Of a DNA stretch of 64,000 nucleotides, positions 9,317-18,205 are shown piece after piece. Position 1 is the first letter of the stretch. Every line of letters begins with the position of its first letter. The position numbers and the translations under genes are program-made. The notes beneath the pieces were generated by a model. That model was not told the origin of the DNA. It saw only the letters and a program-made list of their open reading frames with translations, and ran no database searches. Source of the DNA: Sphaerotilus sulfidivorans (GTDB lineage Bacteria > Pseudomonadota > Gammaproteobacteria > Burkholderiales > Burkholderiaceae_C). The stretch covers positions 1 through 64,000 of the forward strand of contig NZ_JACCPY010000008.1 of assembly GCF_013426975.1 (NCBI RefSeq). The letters are read 5' to 3'.

Positions 9317-10201
9317 ATGATCCGCCTCCGGCTGTCCATCGAGCTTGACTACCTCGTCCTGTCGCCCTCGTGCGACTTCGTCTTCAACATCCATGTGGCG
9401 CACACCAGCCGCCAGACGGTGCGCGAGGAGGCGCTGACGCTCGATCCCTGCCAGCGCGCCGAGGTGCAGCTCGACCCGGTGCACGGCAGCCGCTACATGC
9501 GCCTGCATGCCGCGGCCGGGCCGCTCAGGGTGTCCTACCAGGCCACGGTCGACATCCGCCACCACATGGAGGATCCGGCCAGGATCGGCGAGGTGCCGGT
9601 GTCGCGGCTGCCGGTGCATGTGCTGCCCTATGTCTACCCGAGCCGCTACTGCCAGTCCGACCGGCTGCTGCGGCTGGCCTTCGCCGAGTTCGGCCATCTG
9701 CCGCCGGGCTACGCACGGGTGCAGGCGATCCGCGACTGGGTGCACCGCCGGGTGCTCTTCCAGTCCAACAGCACGAACTCGACCACCTCGGCGCTGGACA
9801 CGCTGGTCGAGCGGGTGGGCGTGTGCCGAGACTTCGCGCACCTGATGATCGCGCTGTGCCGCGCGCTCAACATTCCGGCGCGCTTCGCCACCGGCATCGA
9901 CTACGGCGCCGACCCGGCGCTGGGTCCGACCGACTTCCACGCCTATGTCGAGGTCTACCTGGGCGACCACTGGTACATCTTCGATCCGTCGGGCACGGCC
10001 ATTCCGATGGGCTTCGTGCGCTTCGGCACCGGGCGCGACGCGGCCGATGCCGCCTTCGCGACCATCTTCGGCGGCGTGCAGTCGCCGCCGCTGCCGCCGC
10101 GCCTGCGCATCGAGGCGCTGACCGGCACGCCCGATCTGACGCTGCCGGTGCACTGCACCCAGGCGCTGTCGACCGACGACGGGCCGCCGGTGCGGCAATG
10201 A
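9317..10201 (+). CDS. Transglutaminase-like cysteine-protease-fold protein
   Basis: A 294-residue protein with an N-terminal beta-rich domain (about 1-110) and a transglutaminase-like core (about 125-235). The triad is visible: Cys170 in GVCRDFAH, His208 in DFHAYVEV and Asp223 in IFDPSG. No signal peptide or membrane segment is seen, so it is probably cytoplasmic. Bacterial members of this family are mostly thought to be peptidases or amidases acting on isopeptide bonds; the substrate is unknown. It follows rlmD by 44 bases and converges on the GNAT gene. Confidence 0.85.
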   Translation: MIRLRLSIELDYLVLSPSCDFVFNIHVAHTSRQTVREEALTLDPCQRAEVQLDPVHGSRYMRLHAAAGPLRVSYQATVDIRHHMEDPARIGEVPVSRLPVHVLPYVYPSRYCQSDRLLRLAFAEFGHLPPGYARVQAIRDWVHRRVLFQSNSTNSTTSALDTLVERVGVCRDFAHLMIALCRALNIPARFATGIDYGADPALGPTDFHAYVEVYLGDHWYIFDPSGTAIPMGFVRFGTGRDAADAAFATIFGGVQSPPLPPRLRIEALTGTPDLTLPVHCTQALSTDDGPPVRQ

Positions 10202-10229
10202 GGGTCGGGGCGGGGCTTGGGCCTCAGCC

Positions 10230-10520
10230 TCAGACCCGCAGCGCCTGCGTCTGCGGATGCCGCTGCATGTAGACCCGCACATACGAGCAGCTCGGGCGCA
10301 CCTTCAGCCCCTCGGCGGCGGCCCAGTCCAGCGCGGCCCGCACCAGCGCGGCGGCGATGCCGCGGCCCTCGAGCGCTCGCGGCACGCCGGTGTGGTGCAT
10401 GTCGATCAGGTCGCCGCTGCGGTGGTAGGCGGCCACGCAGCTCAGGCCGTCCACGACCGCCTCGAAGCGCGATGCGGCCGGGTTGTGGACGATGGTCAGA
10501 TCGGTCGGGGGCGTCGTCAT
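10230..10520 (-). CDS. Small GNAT-family N-acetyltransferase (YidJ/NATD1-like)
   Basis: A 96-residue minimal acetyltransferase. It has the short GNAT core: a beta strand reading LIDMHHTGVP, then the acetyl-CoA loop region ALEGRGIAAALVRAAL (residues 50-65), and a C-terminal CSYVRVYMQRHP segment typical of this small subfamily. The substrate is unknown. It lies 13 bases after tolA on the same strand and probably rides on the tol transcript in the place where tolB and pal would be expected. Confidence 0.82.
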   Translation of the reverse strand: MTTPPTDLTIVHNPAASRFEAVVDGLSCVAAYHRSGDLIDMHHTGVPRALEGRGIAAALVRAALDWAAAEGLKVRPSCSYVRVYMQRHPQTQALRV

Positions 10521-10533
10521 GGGCGGTCTCGGC

Positions 10534-11781
10534 TCAGCGCTCAGTGGCGGTCCAGGGAATGTCGATCACCGGCGGCACGCGGTTGTCGATGTCGCGCGGC
10601 ACCATGCCGGCCTTGTCGATCGCGTTGATCACCGCCTGGTCCCACTCGGGCTGGCCGCTGGACTTCAGCAGCTCGCGCGAGATGATGGTGCCGTCGGGCG
10701 CGACGCGCACCCGCACCACCGCGGGCGCGCTGCTGCGGATCTCGCCGGTGAAGGTGAGCTTGGGCTTGAGGTAGGCACGCAGCCGGCCGGCATAGCCCGC
10801 CGACGGGCCGGAGGACTGCGCCGCCGTGCCGCCACCGCCCGATCCGGCCGGACCGCCGCGACTGCCGGCGCCGGCACGGCCGCTGCCGTCGCCTTCGCCG
10901 CCGTCTCCGTCGCCGAGCTGCTTCTGCAGACGGCGCAGGTTTTCCTCGCGCAGCCTGGCGGCGCGCTCCTGGTCGGCCTTTTCCGCCTTCTCGGCCTTCT
11001 CCCGGGCGGCTTTGTCCGCCTTTTCCCGGGCGGCCTTCTCGGCCTTTTCCTTCTCGGCGCGCTCCTTGTCCGCACGTTCCTTCTCGGCCTTGCGTTCGGC
11101 GGCCTTTTCCTTTTCCGCCTTCTCGGCCTTTTCAGCCTTCTCGCGCTCGCGGCGTTCCTTCTCGGCCTGCTCCTTGCGGGCGCGCTCCTTCTCGGCGCGC
11201 TGCTGCTCGGCCTTTTCGGCCTTCTCCTCCTTTTCCGCTTTTTCCCGTTCGGCTTTTTCCCGGGCTGCCTTGTCGCGGGCGGCCTTCTCTGCCTTCTCGC
11301 GCGCGGCTTCCTCGGCTTCGCGGCGGCGCTTCTCGGCGCGCTCGCGGGCGATGTCGGCCTCGCGCTGCTCGGCCGCTGCAGGCGGGGGCGGGCTGGCCTT
11401 GGGCTTCGGAACCGGCACGGGGACCGGCATCGGCTCTGGCGCCGGTGCCGGAGGAGGCGGCGGCGGTGCGGGTGGCGGGGGCGGAGGCACCGCCTCGACG
11501 GGCGCCTCCACGCGGGCGGCTGGCGCGGCGGCCGCAGCAGGTGCGGCGGCCTGCGGCACCGCCGACCACAGCTCGGCGCTGACGGTGGCGATCTCCTCGC
11601 GCTTCCAGGCCACGCCCCAGGCGAGCGCGGCGATCAGCCCGGCGTGCGCGATCAGCGCCACCGTCGAGCCCAGCCCCAGGCTGTCGGCCGAGGGGGGACG
11701 GCGCACCGGATCGTCGGCCGGGTCCGCTGGGGGCGGCGGCGGCACCATCTGCGCGCGCGGCGGCGAGGGCGGGAGCGTCAT
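10534..11781 (-). CDS. tolA: Cell envelope protein TolA
   Basis: A 415-residue inner-membrane protein linking TolQ-TolR to the outer membrane, where it draws energy from the proton gradient to keep the envelope tight during division. One membrane helix (about residues 35-55) is followed by a proline-rich hinge. A very long Lys/Glu/Ala heptad-like helix (about 130-300) comes next, then a glycine/serine linker and a C-terminal TonB/TolA-type domain (about 330-415) with VRVRVAPDGTI. The ATG at 11781, preceded by GAGG, is preferred over the upstream GTG at 11802, which overlaps tolR. It is the last Tol gene present; no tolB or pal follows. Confidence 0.92.
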   Translation of the reverse strand: MTLPPSPPRAQMVPPPPPADPADDPVRRPPSADSLGLGSTVALIAHAGLIAALAWGVAWKREEIATVSAELWSAVPQAAAPAAAAAPAARVEAPVEAVPPPPPPAPPPPPPAPAPEPMPVPVPVPKPKASPPPPAAAEQREADIARERAEKRRREAEEAAREKAEKAARDKAAREKAEREKAEKEEKAEKAEQQRAEKERARKEQAEKERREREKAEKAEKAEKEKAAERKAEKERADKERAEKEKAEKAAREKADKAAREKAEKAEKADQERAARLREENLRRLQKQLGDGDGGEGDGSGRAGAGSRGGPAGSGGGGTAAQSSGPSAGYAGRLRAYLKPKLTFTGEIRSSAPAVVRVRVAPDGTIISRELLKSSGQPEWDQAVINAIDKAGMVPRDIDNRVPPVIDIPWTATER

Positions 11782-11794
11782 CGGCCGACCTCGC

Positions 11795-12244
<450 letters not shown>

Positions 12245-12257
12245 CGTCGGACTCCGC

Positions 12258-12971
12258 TCAGAGCGTGGCGGCGGTCGCCGAGGGCTGCGCGGCGGCCATC
12301 TGGCCGGCGTTGCGCGCCAGGATGTTGGAGAACTCCTCCATGAAGGTCTCCTGCTGGATCGCCAGGCGGTCGATGTCGCGCGCGAAGCGGTTGTAGGCGA
12401 TGACCGCCGGAATCGCGGCGAAGAGGCCGATCGCGGTGGCCACCAGCGCCTCGGCGATGCCCGGCGCGACGGTGGCCAGCGTCACCTGCTGCAGATTCGA
12501 CAGGCCGGTGAAGGCATGCATGATGCCCCAGACGGTGCCGAACAGGCCGACATAGGGCGAGACCGAGCCGACGGTGGCCAGGAAGGACAGGTTGGACTCG
12601 ATCACGTCGAGTTCGCGCTGGAAGCTCGCGCGCATCGCGCGCCGGGCGCCGTCGAGCAGGGCGCCGGGGTCGCCGACGCGGCGCTCGCGCAGCTTCAGGA
12701 ACTCGCGCATGCCGGCGGTGAAGATGCGCTCCATCGGTGCGGACTGGTGGGCGTTGCGCTCGCTCTGCTGGTAGAGCTCGCTGATGTGGCGGCCCGACCA
12801 GAAGTCGCGCTCGAAGCGGTCGTTGCCGCCGCGCACCCGGCGCAGGCCGGTGATCTTGGCGACGATCACCGCCCAGCTCGCCAGCGACACCAGCAGCAGC
12901 ACCGCCATGACGATCTGCACGACGATGCTGGCCTGCAGCACCAGCTGCAGGATGTTCAGGTCCTGGTTCAT
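12258..12971 (-). CDS. tolQ: TolQ, MotA/ExbB-family channel subunit
   Basis: A 237-residue membrane protein with three hydrophobic segments (about 10-35, 130-155 and 165-195). It has the conserved family stretch around YVGLFGTVWGIMHAF and the AEALVATAIGLFAAIPAV helix. It surrounds TolR and drives TolA with the proton gradient. The start is the ATG at 12971, because the upstream extension is proline/cysteine-rich and unlike the family. It is the second gene of ybgC-tolQ-tolR-tolA. Confidence 0.95.
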   Translation of the reverse strand: MNQDLNILQLVLQASIVVQIVMAVLLLVSLASWAVIVAKITGLRRVRGGNDRFERDFWSGRHISELYQQSERNAHQSAPMERIFTAGMREFLKLRERRVGDPGALLDGARRAMRASFQRELDVIESNLSFLATVGSVSPYVGLFGTVWGIMHAFTGLSNLQQVTLATVAPGIAEALVATAIGLFAAIPAVIAYNRFARDIDRLAIQQETFMEEFSNILARNAGQMAAAQPSATAATL

Positions 12972-13002
12972 GGCATCAAGCCTCGGAAGAATCGGAAGGG
13001 AG

Positions 13003-13434
13003 TCAGGGCTGCAGTCCGAGGGCGGACAGCAGGGCAGGGGGCATGCGCCGGGGGCGCAGCGAGGCGGCATCCACGCAGCCGATGCGGATGCGGCCCTCGG
13101 CCAGCAGCGTTCCGTCGCGCCAGGCCTGCTGCTCGAGCACCAGGCTGGCGCGGCCGCTCTCGGCCACCCGCACCGTCACCTCGACGAGATCGTCGAGCCG
13201 TGCGGGCTGGCGGTGGCGCACCTGGGTGTCGGTCACCACGAACATCGCCTGGTCCTCGAGCCGCATCGCCTGCTGCGAGAAGCCGAGCGTGCGCAGCCAT
13301 TCGGTGCGCGCGCGCTCGAAGAACTTCAGGTAGTTGGCGTAGAAGACCACGCCGCCGGCGTCGGTGTCTTCCCAGTAGATGCGCAGCGGCCAGCGGAATT
13401 CGTCGAGGAGCGGGTTCGGGTTCGCAGAGGTCAT
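13003..13434 (-). CDS. ybgC: YbgC-type acyl-CoA thioesterase of the Tol-Pal cluster
   Basis: A 143-residue hotdog-fold thioesterase that hydrolyses short acyl-CoA in the cytoplasm. The catalytic motif WEDTDAGGVVFYANYLKFFERART (Asp in the EDTD part) matches the 4HBT/YbgC family closely. It is the first gene of the classic ybgC-tolQ-tolR-tolA order, 31 bases ahead of tolQ, and only 10 bases after the kinase gene. Confidence 0.94.
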   Translation of the reverse strand: MTSANPNPLLDEFRWPLRIYWEDTDAGGVVFYANYLKFFERARTEWLRTLGFSQQAMRLEDQAMFVVTDTQVRHRQPARLDDLVEVTVRVAESGRASLVLEQQAWRDGTLLAEGRIRIGCVDAASLRPRRMPPALLSALGLQP

Positions 13435-13444
13435 CGGATCGGGA

Positions 13445-14737
13445 TCAGGTGCGGGCCCACAGCAGCGTGGCCACCAGCAGCAGCAGCACCAGCACCACCG
13501 CCAGCAGCGTGCTGAGCATCCAGCCTGGCGGCCGTCCGGTCGGCGAGGGCGCCGTGGGAACAGCGAGATGCCGGGGCACGGCCGGCGCTGTTCCCAGCGG
13601 ACCGGGCAGCGTGGAGGCCGGCGGCGGCAGGGTCTGCGCCGCGGCGGCCGGAGCCGGCGCGACGGGGCTGGCCGGCTCGCCGGCCTCGGGCTGCGAGGAC
13701 AGCCAGGCGCGCAGCTCGCGCGCCATCGTGCCGGCGGTGCGGTGACGCTGCTCCGGATCGATGCGGATCGCCTTCAGCGCGATCTCGGCCAGCTCGTGCG
13801 GCACGCCGGGATCGATCTCGCAGGGATGGCGGGGCCGCCCGGCGCGCACCGAGGCACGGATCTCCGCCAGCGTGCCGCCCAGGAAGGGCCGCTGGCCGCA
13901 CAGCAGCTCGTAGAGCACCACGCCGAGCGAGTAGACATCGGTGCGCGGATCGCATTCGCGGCCGTCGAACTGCTCCGGCGCGGCGTAGTAGGGCGAGCCC
14001 AGCGCCGGCCCGCCGATCGCCTCGGCCTGATGCAGCAGCTGCGCGATGCCGAAGTCCAGCACCACCGGCCGGGTGCGCCCGACCATGAAGATGTTGCCCG
14101 GCTTGACATCGCGGTGCACCACGCCCTTGCCGTGCGCGTAGCTGAGCGCGTCGGCCACCCGGCGCACGATCAGCGCCGCCTGGGCGCCGCTGGGATGCCA
14201 GCCCGAGCGCAGCATCTGCGACAGGTCCTTGCCGCGCAGCAGCTCCATCGCGATGTAGGCACCGTCCGGGCTGACACCGGCGTCATGCACGGTGACGATG
14301 TGCGGATGGCTCAGGCGCGCCGCCGCGCGGGCCTCGTCGAGCACCCGCGCCACCAGCGGTTCGCGTTCGCCGTCCGGCACCGCCAGCGGCAGCGTCTTGA
14401 CCGCGACCCGGCGGGTCAGCACGGTGTCGTAGGCCGACCAGACGGTGCCCAGGCCGCCGGCGCCCAGCGGCCGCTCCAGCACATAGCGGCCCATCTGGTT
14501 CTGGTTCAGCAGGGCCTGGGCATCGGGAATCAGCACCGGCGCGGCCGGCATCGGCGGCACCGGCGTGGTCAGCTCGCCCGGCAGGCTCAGATCGAGCGCC
14601 GCGCCGATCTGCTGCTCGAAGGGCAGGCTGTCGGGCGGCAGGGTCTCGGTCAGCGCGCCCGGATCGGTGGGCAGCCAGCCGGCTTCGGCCGGACCGGGCG
14701 GCGGGGGCAGGCGGTGCGGGGTCGAGGTGGTGGTCAT
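13445..14737 (-). CDS. Membrane-anchored Ser/Thr protein kinase (Hanks type)
   Basis: A 430-residue kinase. After a proline-rich N terminus (1-80) the kinase domain spans about 84-345: glycine loop LGAGGLG, Lys114 in AVKTL, catalytic HRDVKPGN with Asp210, metal-binding DFG at 228-230, then YAAPEQFDG and DVYSLGVVLYELL. A proline/alanine linker leads to one membrane helix in the last 30 residues, so the kinase faces the cytoplasm and has almost no periplasmic sensor. All catalytic residues are present. It lies between the aminotransferase gene and ybgC, with gaps of 32 and 10 bases, so it is probably co-transcribed with tol genes. Targets are unknown. Confidence 0.9.
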   Translation of the reverse strand: MTTTSTPHRLPPPPGPAEAGWLPTDPGALTETLPPDSLPFEQQIGAALDLSLPGELTTPVPPMPAAPVLIPDAQALLNQNQMGRYVLERPLGAGGLGTVWSAYDTVLTRRVAVKTLPLAVPDGEREPLVARVLDEARAAARLSHPHIVTVHDAGVSPDGAYIAMELLRGKDLSQMLRSGWHPSGAQAALIVRRVADALSYAHGKGVVHRDVKPGNIFMVGRTRPVVLDFGIAQLLHQAEAIGGPALGSPYYAAPEQFDGRECDPRTDVYSLGVVLYELLCGQRPFLGGTLAEIRASVRAGRPRHPCEIDPGVPHELAEIALKAIRIDPEQRHRTAGTMARELRAWLSSQPEAGEPASPVAPAPAAAAQTLPPPASTLPGPLGTAPAVPRHLAVPTAPSPTGRPPGWMLSTLLAVVLVLLLLVATLLWART

Positions 14738-14769
14738 GGCGGTGGCGGGGACTCGCGTGACCGTGGCCG

Positions 14770-15984
14770 TCAGCGCCCGAGCACCCGCCGCAGGCGTCGC
14801 ACCGCCTCGTGCAGGTCGTCCATCGAGCTGGCGAAGGAGAGCCGGGCATGGTGCGCGGTCTGCGCATGGCCGAAGTCGCGCCCCGGCGTCAGCGCGATGT
14901 GGGCGCGCTGCATCATCTCCATGCAGAAGGTCCAGCTGTCGGGCGCGTGGGCCCGGGTGTCGAACCAGACATAGAAGGCGCCGTCCGGGCGCACTGGCAC
15001 CGTCAGGCCGAGCGATTCCAGCGCCGGCACGATGAAGTCGCGCCGGGCCTGCATCGTGCGACGGCGCTGCTCGCACAGCGCCAGCGTGTCGGGCTCGAAG
15101 CAGGCCAGCGCGGCATGCTGCGCGACCGTCGAGGCACAGATGTAGAGGTTCTGCGCCAGCTTCTCGACCGCCGGCACCAGCGCCTCGGGCAGCACCATCC
15201 AGCCCAGCCGCCAGCCGGTCATGCCGAAATACTTGGAGAAGCTGTTGATCACCACCACATCGTCGCCCAGCGTCACCGCGCTGCGCGCCTGGCCGTCGTA
15301 GCTCAGGCCGAGGTAGATCTCGTCGACGAGGGTCAGGCCGCCGCGCTCGCGCACCACGGCGGCGATGCGGGCGAGCTCGTCGGGTGCGATCGAGGTGCCG
15401 GTCGGGTTCGACGGCGAGGCCAGCATCACGCCGCGGGTGGCCTCGCTCCAGGCCGCCTCGACCGAGGCCGCATCGAGCTGGAAGCGCTGCGCTGCACCGG
15501 CCGGCAGCAGCCGGGCGATGCCGCCGGCGGCGGTGACGAAATGGCGGTTGCACGGATAGCTCGGATCCGGCATCAGGATCTCGTCGCCCGAGCCCACCAC
15601 CGCGGTGGTCAGCAGCTGCAGCGCCGCCGACGCGCCGGCGGTCACGACGATGCGCCGCGCCGGCACATCCGCCTGCCAGCGCTCGGCATACCAGCGCGAG
15701 ATCGCCTCGCGCAGGGCCGGCAGGCCGGTCGCCGGGGTGTACTGGGTGCGACCGGCGTCGATGCAGCGCCGTGCCGCCTCGGCCACCGCCGGGGGGGCGG
15801 TGGCGTCGGGCTCGCCGATGTTCAGGTAGATCATCGGCTCGCCGCCCTGGGCCGGATCGCAGGCCGGGCTGCGCGCGATGAGGTCGGCGGCCTTGGCGCA
15901 CTCCATCACCCAGAAGGGCTCGATGCCGGCGACACGCGGCGCCAGCCGGAACGGATCGGGGGAGGCGCTGGGGAGTCGGTCCAT
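14770..15984 (-). CDS. Class I/II PLP-dependent aminotransferase
   Basis: A 404-residue fold-type I aminotransferase. It shows the family marks LNIGEPD, YTPATGLPALREAI, SNPTGT, the Schiff-base lysine in NSFSKYFGMTGWRLGW, and a C-terminal arginine in ARLSFASS. The sequence is of the aspartate/alanine aminotransferase superfamily; the amino acid used is not certain. The start is the ATG at 15984, since the longer open frame upstream overlaps nusB. It sits between nusB and the kinase. Confidence 0.88.
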   Translation of the reverse strand: MDRLPSASPDPFRLAPRVAGIEPFWVMECAKAADLIARSPACDPAQGGEPMIYLNIGEPDATAPPAVAEAARRCIDAGRTQYTPATGLPALREAISRWYAERWQADVPARRIVVTAGASAALQLLTTAVVGSGDEILMPDPSYPCNRHFVTAAGGIARLLPAGAAQRFQLDAASVEAAWSEATRGVMLASPSNPTGTSIAPDELARIAAVVRERGGLTLVDEIYLGLSYDGQARSAVTLGDDVVVINSFSKYFGMTGWRLGWMVLPEALVPAVEKLAQNLYICASTVAQHAALACFEPDTLALCEQRRRTMQARRDFIVPALESLGLTVPVRPDGAFYVWFDTRAHAPDSWTFCMEMMQRAHIALTPGRDFGHAQTAHHARLSFASSMDDLHEAVRRLRRVLGR

Positions 15985-16025
15985 GAGCAGTGGCGGGTCT
16001 CGACGGCAGGCAGCAGACGGCAGGA

Positions 16026-16544
16026 TCAGGACGGGCGCGGTGCGCTGCGGGCGGCGCGCTGGGCCGCGACCTCGGCCGGACGCAGCGCGGCGGCGGCCTT
16101 GTCGAGCACGCCGTTGACATACTTGTGGCCGTCGGTGCCGCCGAAGGCCTTGGCCAGCTCGACCGCCTCGTTGATCGCGACCCGGTAGGGCACCTCGACG
16201 CAGTGACGCAGCTCGTAGGTGCCGATCAGCAGCACCGCATGCTCCACCGGCGAGAGCTGGGCCACGCCGCGGTCCAGATGCGGCGCGATCACGCCGTCCA
16301 GCTCGGCCACCTGGCTGATGCAGCCCTGCAGCAGCGCGTCGAGATGGGCGCTGTCGCAGCGGCCGTGCTCGTCCTGCTCGCGCATGTGCGCCATCACCAC
16401 GCCGACATCGGCGCGGCTGATCAGCCATTCGTACAGGCCCTGCAGCGCCAGCTCGCGCGAGCGGCGGCGGGCGGATTTCGGCCGCGGCGTGCCGGCGGCG
16501 GCTTGCGTGGCGGACTGGGGACGGTTTTTCTGATTCGGGTTCAA
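16026..16544 (-). CDS. nusB: Transcription antitermination factor NusB
   Basis: A 172-residue helical protein that binds boxA RNA together with NusE (ribosomal protein S10) and supports rRNA antitermination. The all-helical core runs from about residue 26 ([16 protein letters not shown]) to ALRPAE. It includes [13 protein letters not shown] and [19 protein letters not shown], both typical of the family. The basic N-terminal 25 residues are an extension. It overlaps ribH by four bases, the normal ribH-nusB coupling. Confidence 0.95.
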   Translation of the reverse strand: MNPNQKNRPQSATQAAAGTPRPKSARRRSRELALQGLYEWLISRADVGVVMAHMREQDEHGRCDSAHLDALLQGCISQVAELDGVIAPHLDRGVAQLSPVEHAVLLIGTYELRHCVEVPYRVAINEAVELAKAFGGTDGHKYVNGVLDKAAAALRPAEVAAQRAARSAPRPS

Positions 16545-17005
16545 GACAATTCTTCCAGCAGATTCGCCATCTCGACCGCGACGCGGGCCGCGTCGGCGCC
16601 CTTGTCTTCGGCACGGGCCCAGGCCTGGGCCTCGTTCTCGACGGTCAGGATGGCATTGGCGATCGGCACGCCATGATCGAGCGACACCCGGGTGACGCCG
16701 GCGCCGCTCTCGTTGGCGACCAGTTCGAAGTGATAGGTCTCGCCACGGATGATGCAGCCCAGCGCGATCAGCGCGTCATGCTCGTCGGCCTCGGCCAGCG
16801 CCTGCAGCGCCACCGGCACCTCCAGCGCGCCGGGCACGCTGATGTTGCGGATGTGGCGCGCCTCGACGCCCAGGCGCTGCAGCTCGGCGATGCAGCTCTG
16901 CGCGAGCCGGTCGGTCAGCTCGGCGTTGAAGCGGGCCTGGACGATGGCGACGCGCAGGTCGCTGCCGTCCAGACGGGTGGATTGGCCCTTGTCGGCACCT
17001 TGCAT
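16541..17005 (-). CDS. ribH: 6,7-dimethyl-8-ribityllumazine synthase
   Basis: A 154-residue enzyme that condenses the pyrimidine product of the RibA/RibD branch with dihydroxybutanone phosphate in the next-to-last step of riboflavin synthesis. It shows the conserved VARFN-like start ([11 protein letters not shown]), the PGALEVP loop, GCIIRGET and the catalytic His of the FELVANES region. It is 45 bases downstream of the ribBX gene and overlaps nusB. Confidence 0.95.
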   Translation of the reverse strand: MQGADKGQSTRLDGSDLRVAIVQARFNAELTDRLAQSCIAELQRLGVEARHIRNISVPGALEVPVALQALAEADEHDALIALGCIIRGETYHFELVANESGAGVTRVSLDHGVPIANAILTVENEAQAWARAEDKGADAARVAVEMANLLEELS

Positions 17006-17050
17006 GGCGATGACTCCGTGGTGAGGGTCGGCGTGTTGGCGTTTTGGCGC

Positions 17051-18148
17051 TCAGGCCTGGGGCTCGGAGGGCAGGAAGCCGGTGACTTCCAGGCCGTAGC
17101 CGACCATGCTCGGCATGCGGCGGCGGTTGCTCATCAGCTTCATGCGACGCACGCCGAGGTCGCGCAGGATCTGCGCGCCCACGCCGTAGGTGCGCAGGTC
17201 CATGGCGGTGCGGGCCGGCTCGGCCGGCTGCGGCTGCGCCAGGCCGAGCAGCGCCTGCGCGTCCTGGCCGACGTTGAGCAGCACCGCCACGCCGCGCCCG
17301 GCCGACTCGATTGTCGCCAGCGCATGCGGCAGTGCCCACGAGTGGCGCGCGCGGCCGACATCGAGCAGGTCCAGCACCGACAGCGGCTCGTGCACCCGCA
17401 CCAGCAGCTCGTCGTCGGGGGTCCAGCTGCCCTTGGACAGCGCCAGATGGACCTGGCCGGTGCGGTCGCGGTAGACGCGGCTGTCGAACTGCCCCCAGGG
17501 CGTGGTCAGCGGCGCCTGGTGCAGCGGCTCGATCAGCGATTCATTGCGGCTGCGGTGGCTGATCAGGTCGGCGATGGTGCCGATCTTCAGGCCGTGCTCG
17601 CGGGCGAACTCCTGCAGATCGGGCAGGCGCGCCATCGTGCCGTCGTCCTTCATGATCTCGCAGATCACCGAGGCGGGCGACAGGCCGGCCATGCGGGCCA
17701 GATCGCAGCCGGCCTCGGTGTGGCCGGCGCGCATCAGCACGCCGCCGTCCTGGGCCTGCAGCGGGAAGATGTGGCCGGGCTGGACCAGATCGGCCGGTCG
17801 GGTGTCGCGGGCGACCGCGACCTCCACGGTGCGGGAGCGGTCCGCCGCCGAGATGCCGGTGGTCACCCCGGTGGCCGCCTCGATCGAGACGGTGAAGGCG
17901 GTGCTGTGCTTGGTGCCGTTGCGCGCAGCCATCGGCGGCAGCTGCAGGTATTCGCAGCGCTCGCGGGTCAGCGTCAGGCAGATCAGGCCGCGGCCATGCT
18001 TGGCCATGAAATTGATGGCTTCCGGTGTGACCAGATCGGCGGCGAGGACCAGATCGCCCTCGTTCTCGCGGTCCTCCTCGTCGACGAGGATGATCATGCG
18101 ACCGGCCGCAAGCTCGGCCACCAGCTCGGGTATCGGAGAAATCGACAT
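17051..18148 (-). CDS. ribB: 3,4-dihydroxy-2-butanone 4-phosphate synthase fused to a degenerate GTP cyclohydrolase II domain (RibBX type)
   Basis: A 365-residue hybrid. The RibB domain (about 1-205) is intact: acidic metal site VDEEDRENEGDL, the GHTEAGCDLAR loop and the KHGRGLICL stretch. It makes the four-carbon unit from ribulose 5-phosphate. The second half (about 210-365) aligns with GTP cyclohydrolase II but lacks the zinc cysteines. Where the active enzyme reads VRVHSECLTGD with a Cys cluster, this protein reads VRVHEPLSVLDLLDVG and no Cys follows. It is therefore likely a RibX-type domain without cyclohydrolase activity, and a separate ribA must exist elsewhere. A TACAAT box lies six bases before the ATG. 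Confidence 0.9.
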   Translation of the reverse strand: MSISPIPELVAELAAGRMIILVDEEDRENEGDLVLAADLVTPEAINFMAKHGRGLICLTLTRERCEYLQLPPMAARNGTKHSTAFTVSIEAATGVTTGISAADRSRTVEVAVARDTRPADLVQPGHIFPLQAQDGGVLMRAGHTEAGCDLARMAGLSPASVICEIMKDDGTMARLPDLQEFAREHGLKIGTIADLISHRSRNESLIEPLHQAPLTTPWGQFDSRVYRDRTGQVHLALSKGSWTPDDELLVRVHEPLSVLDLLDVGRARHSWALPHALATIESAGRGVAVLLNVGQDAQALLGLAQPQPAEPARTAMDLRTYGVGAQILRDLGVRRMKLMSNRRRMPSMVGYGLEVTGFLPSEPQA

Positions 18149-18154
18149 TCCGGG

Positions 18155-18160
18155 ATTGTA
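18155..18160 (-). promoter_or_regulatory. -10 box of a probable leaderless ribBX transcript
   Basis: On the minus strand TACAAT ends six bases before the ribBX ATG (18148), with no ribosome binding site between. The 57-base gap to ribD is too small for an FMN riboswitch and none is visible. Confidence 0.45.
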
Positions 18161-18205
18161 GGCGTTCGGCGGCCTGCCACCCTGAAGCCGGCGCGAGTCT
18201 GTCCC

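Noticed and set aside
18149-18205. Possible FMN riboswitch between ribD and ribBX
   Set aside because: The gap is only 57 bases and contains none of the conserved RFN segments.
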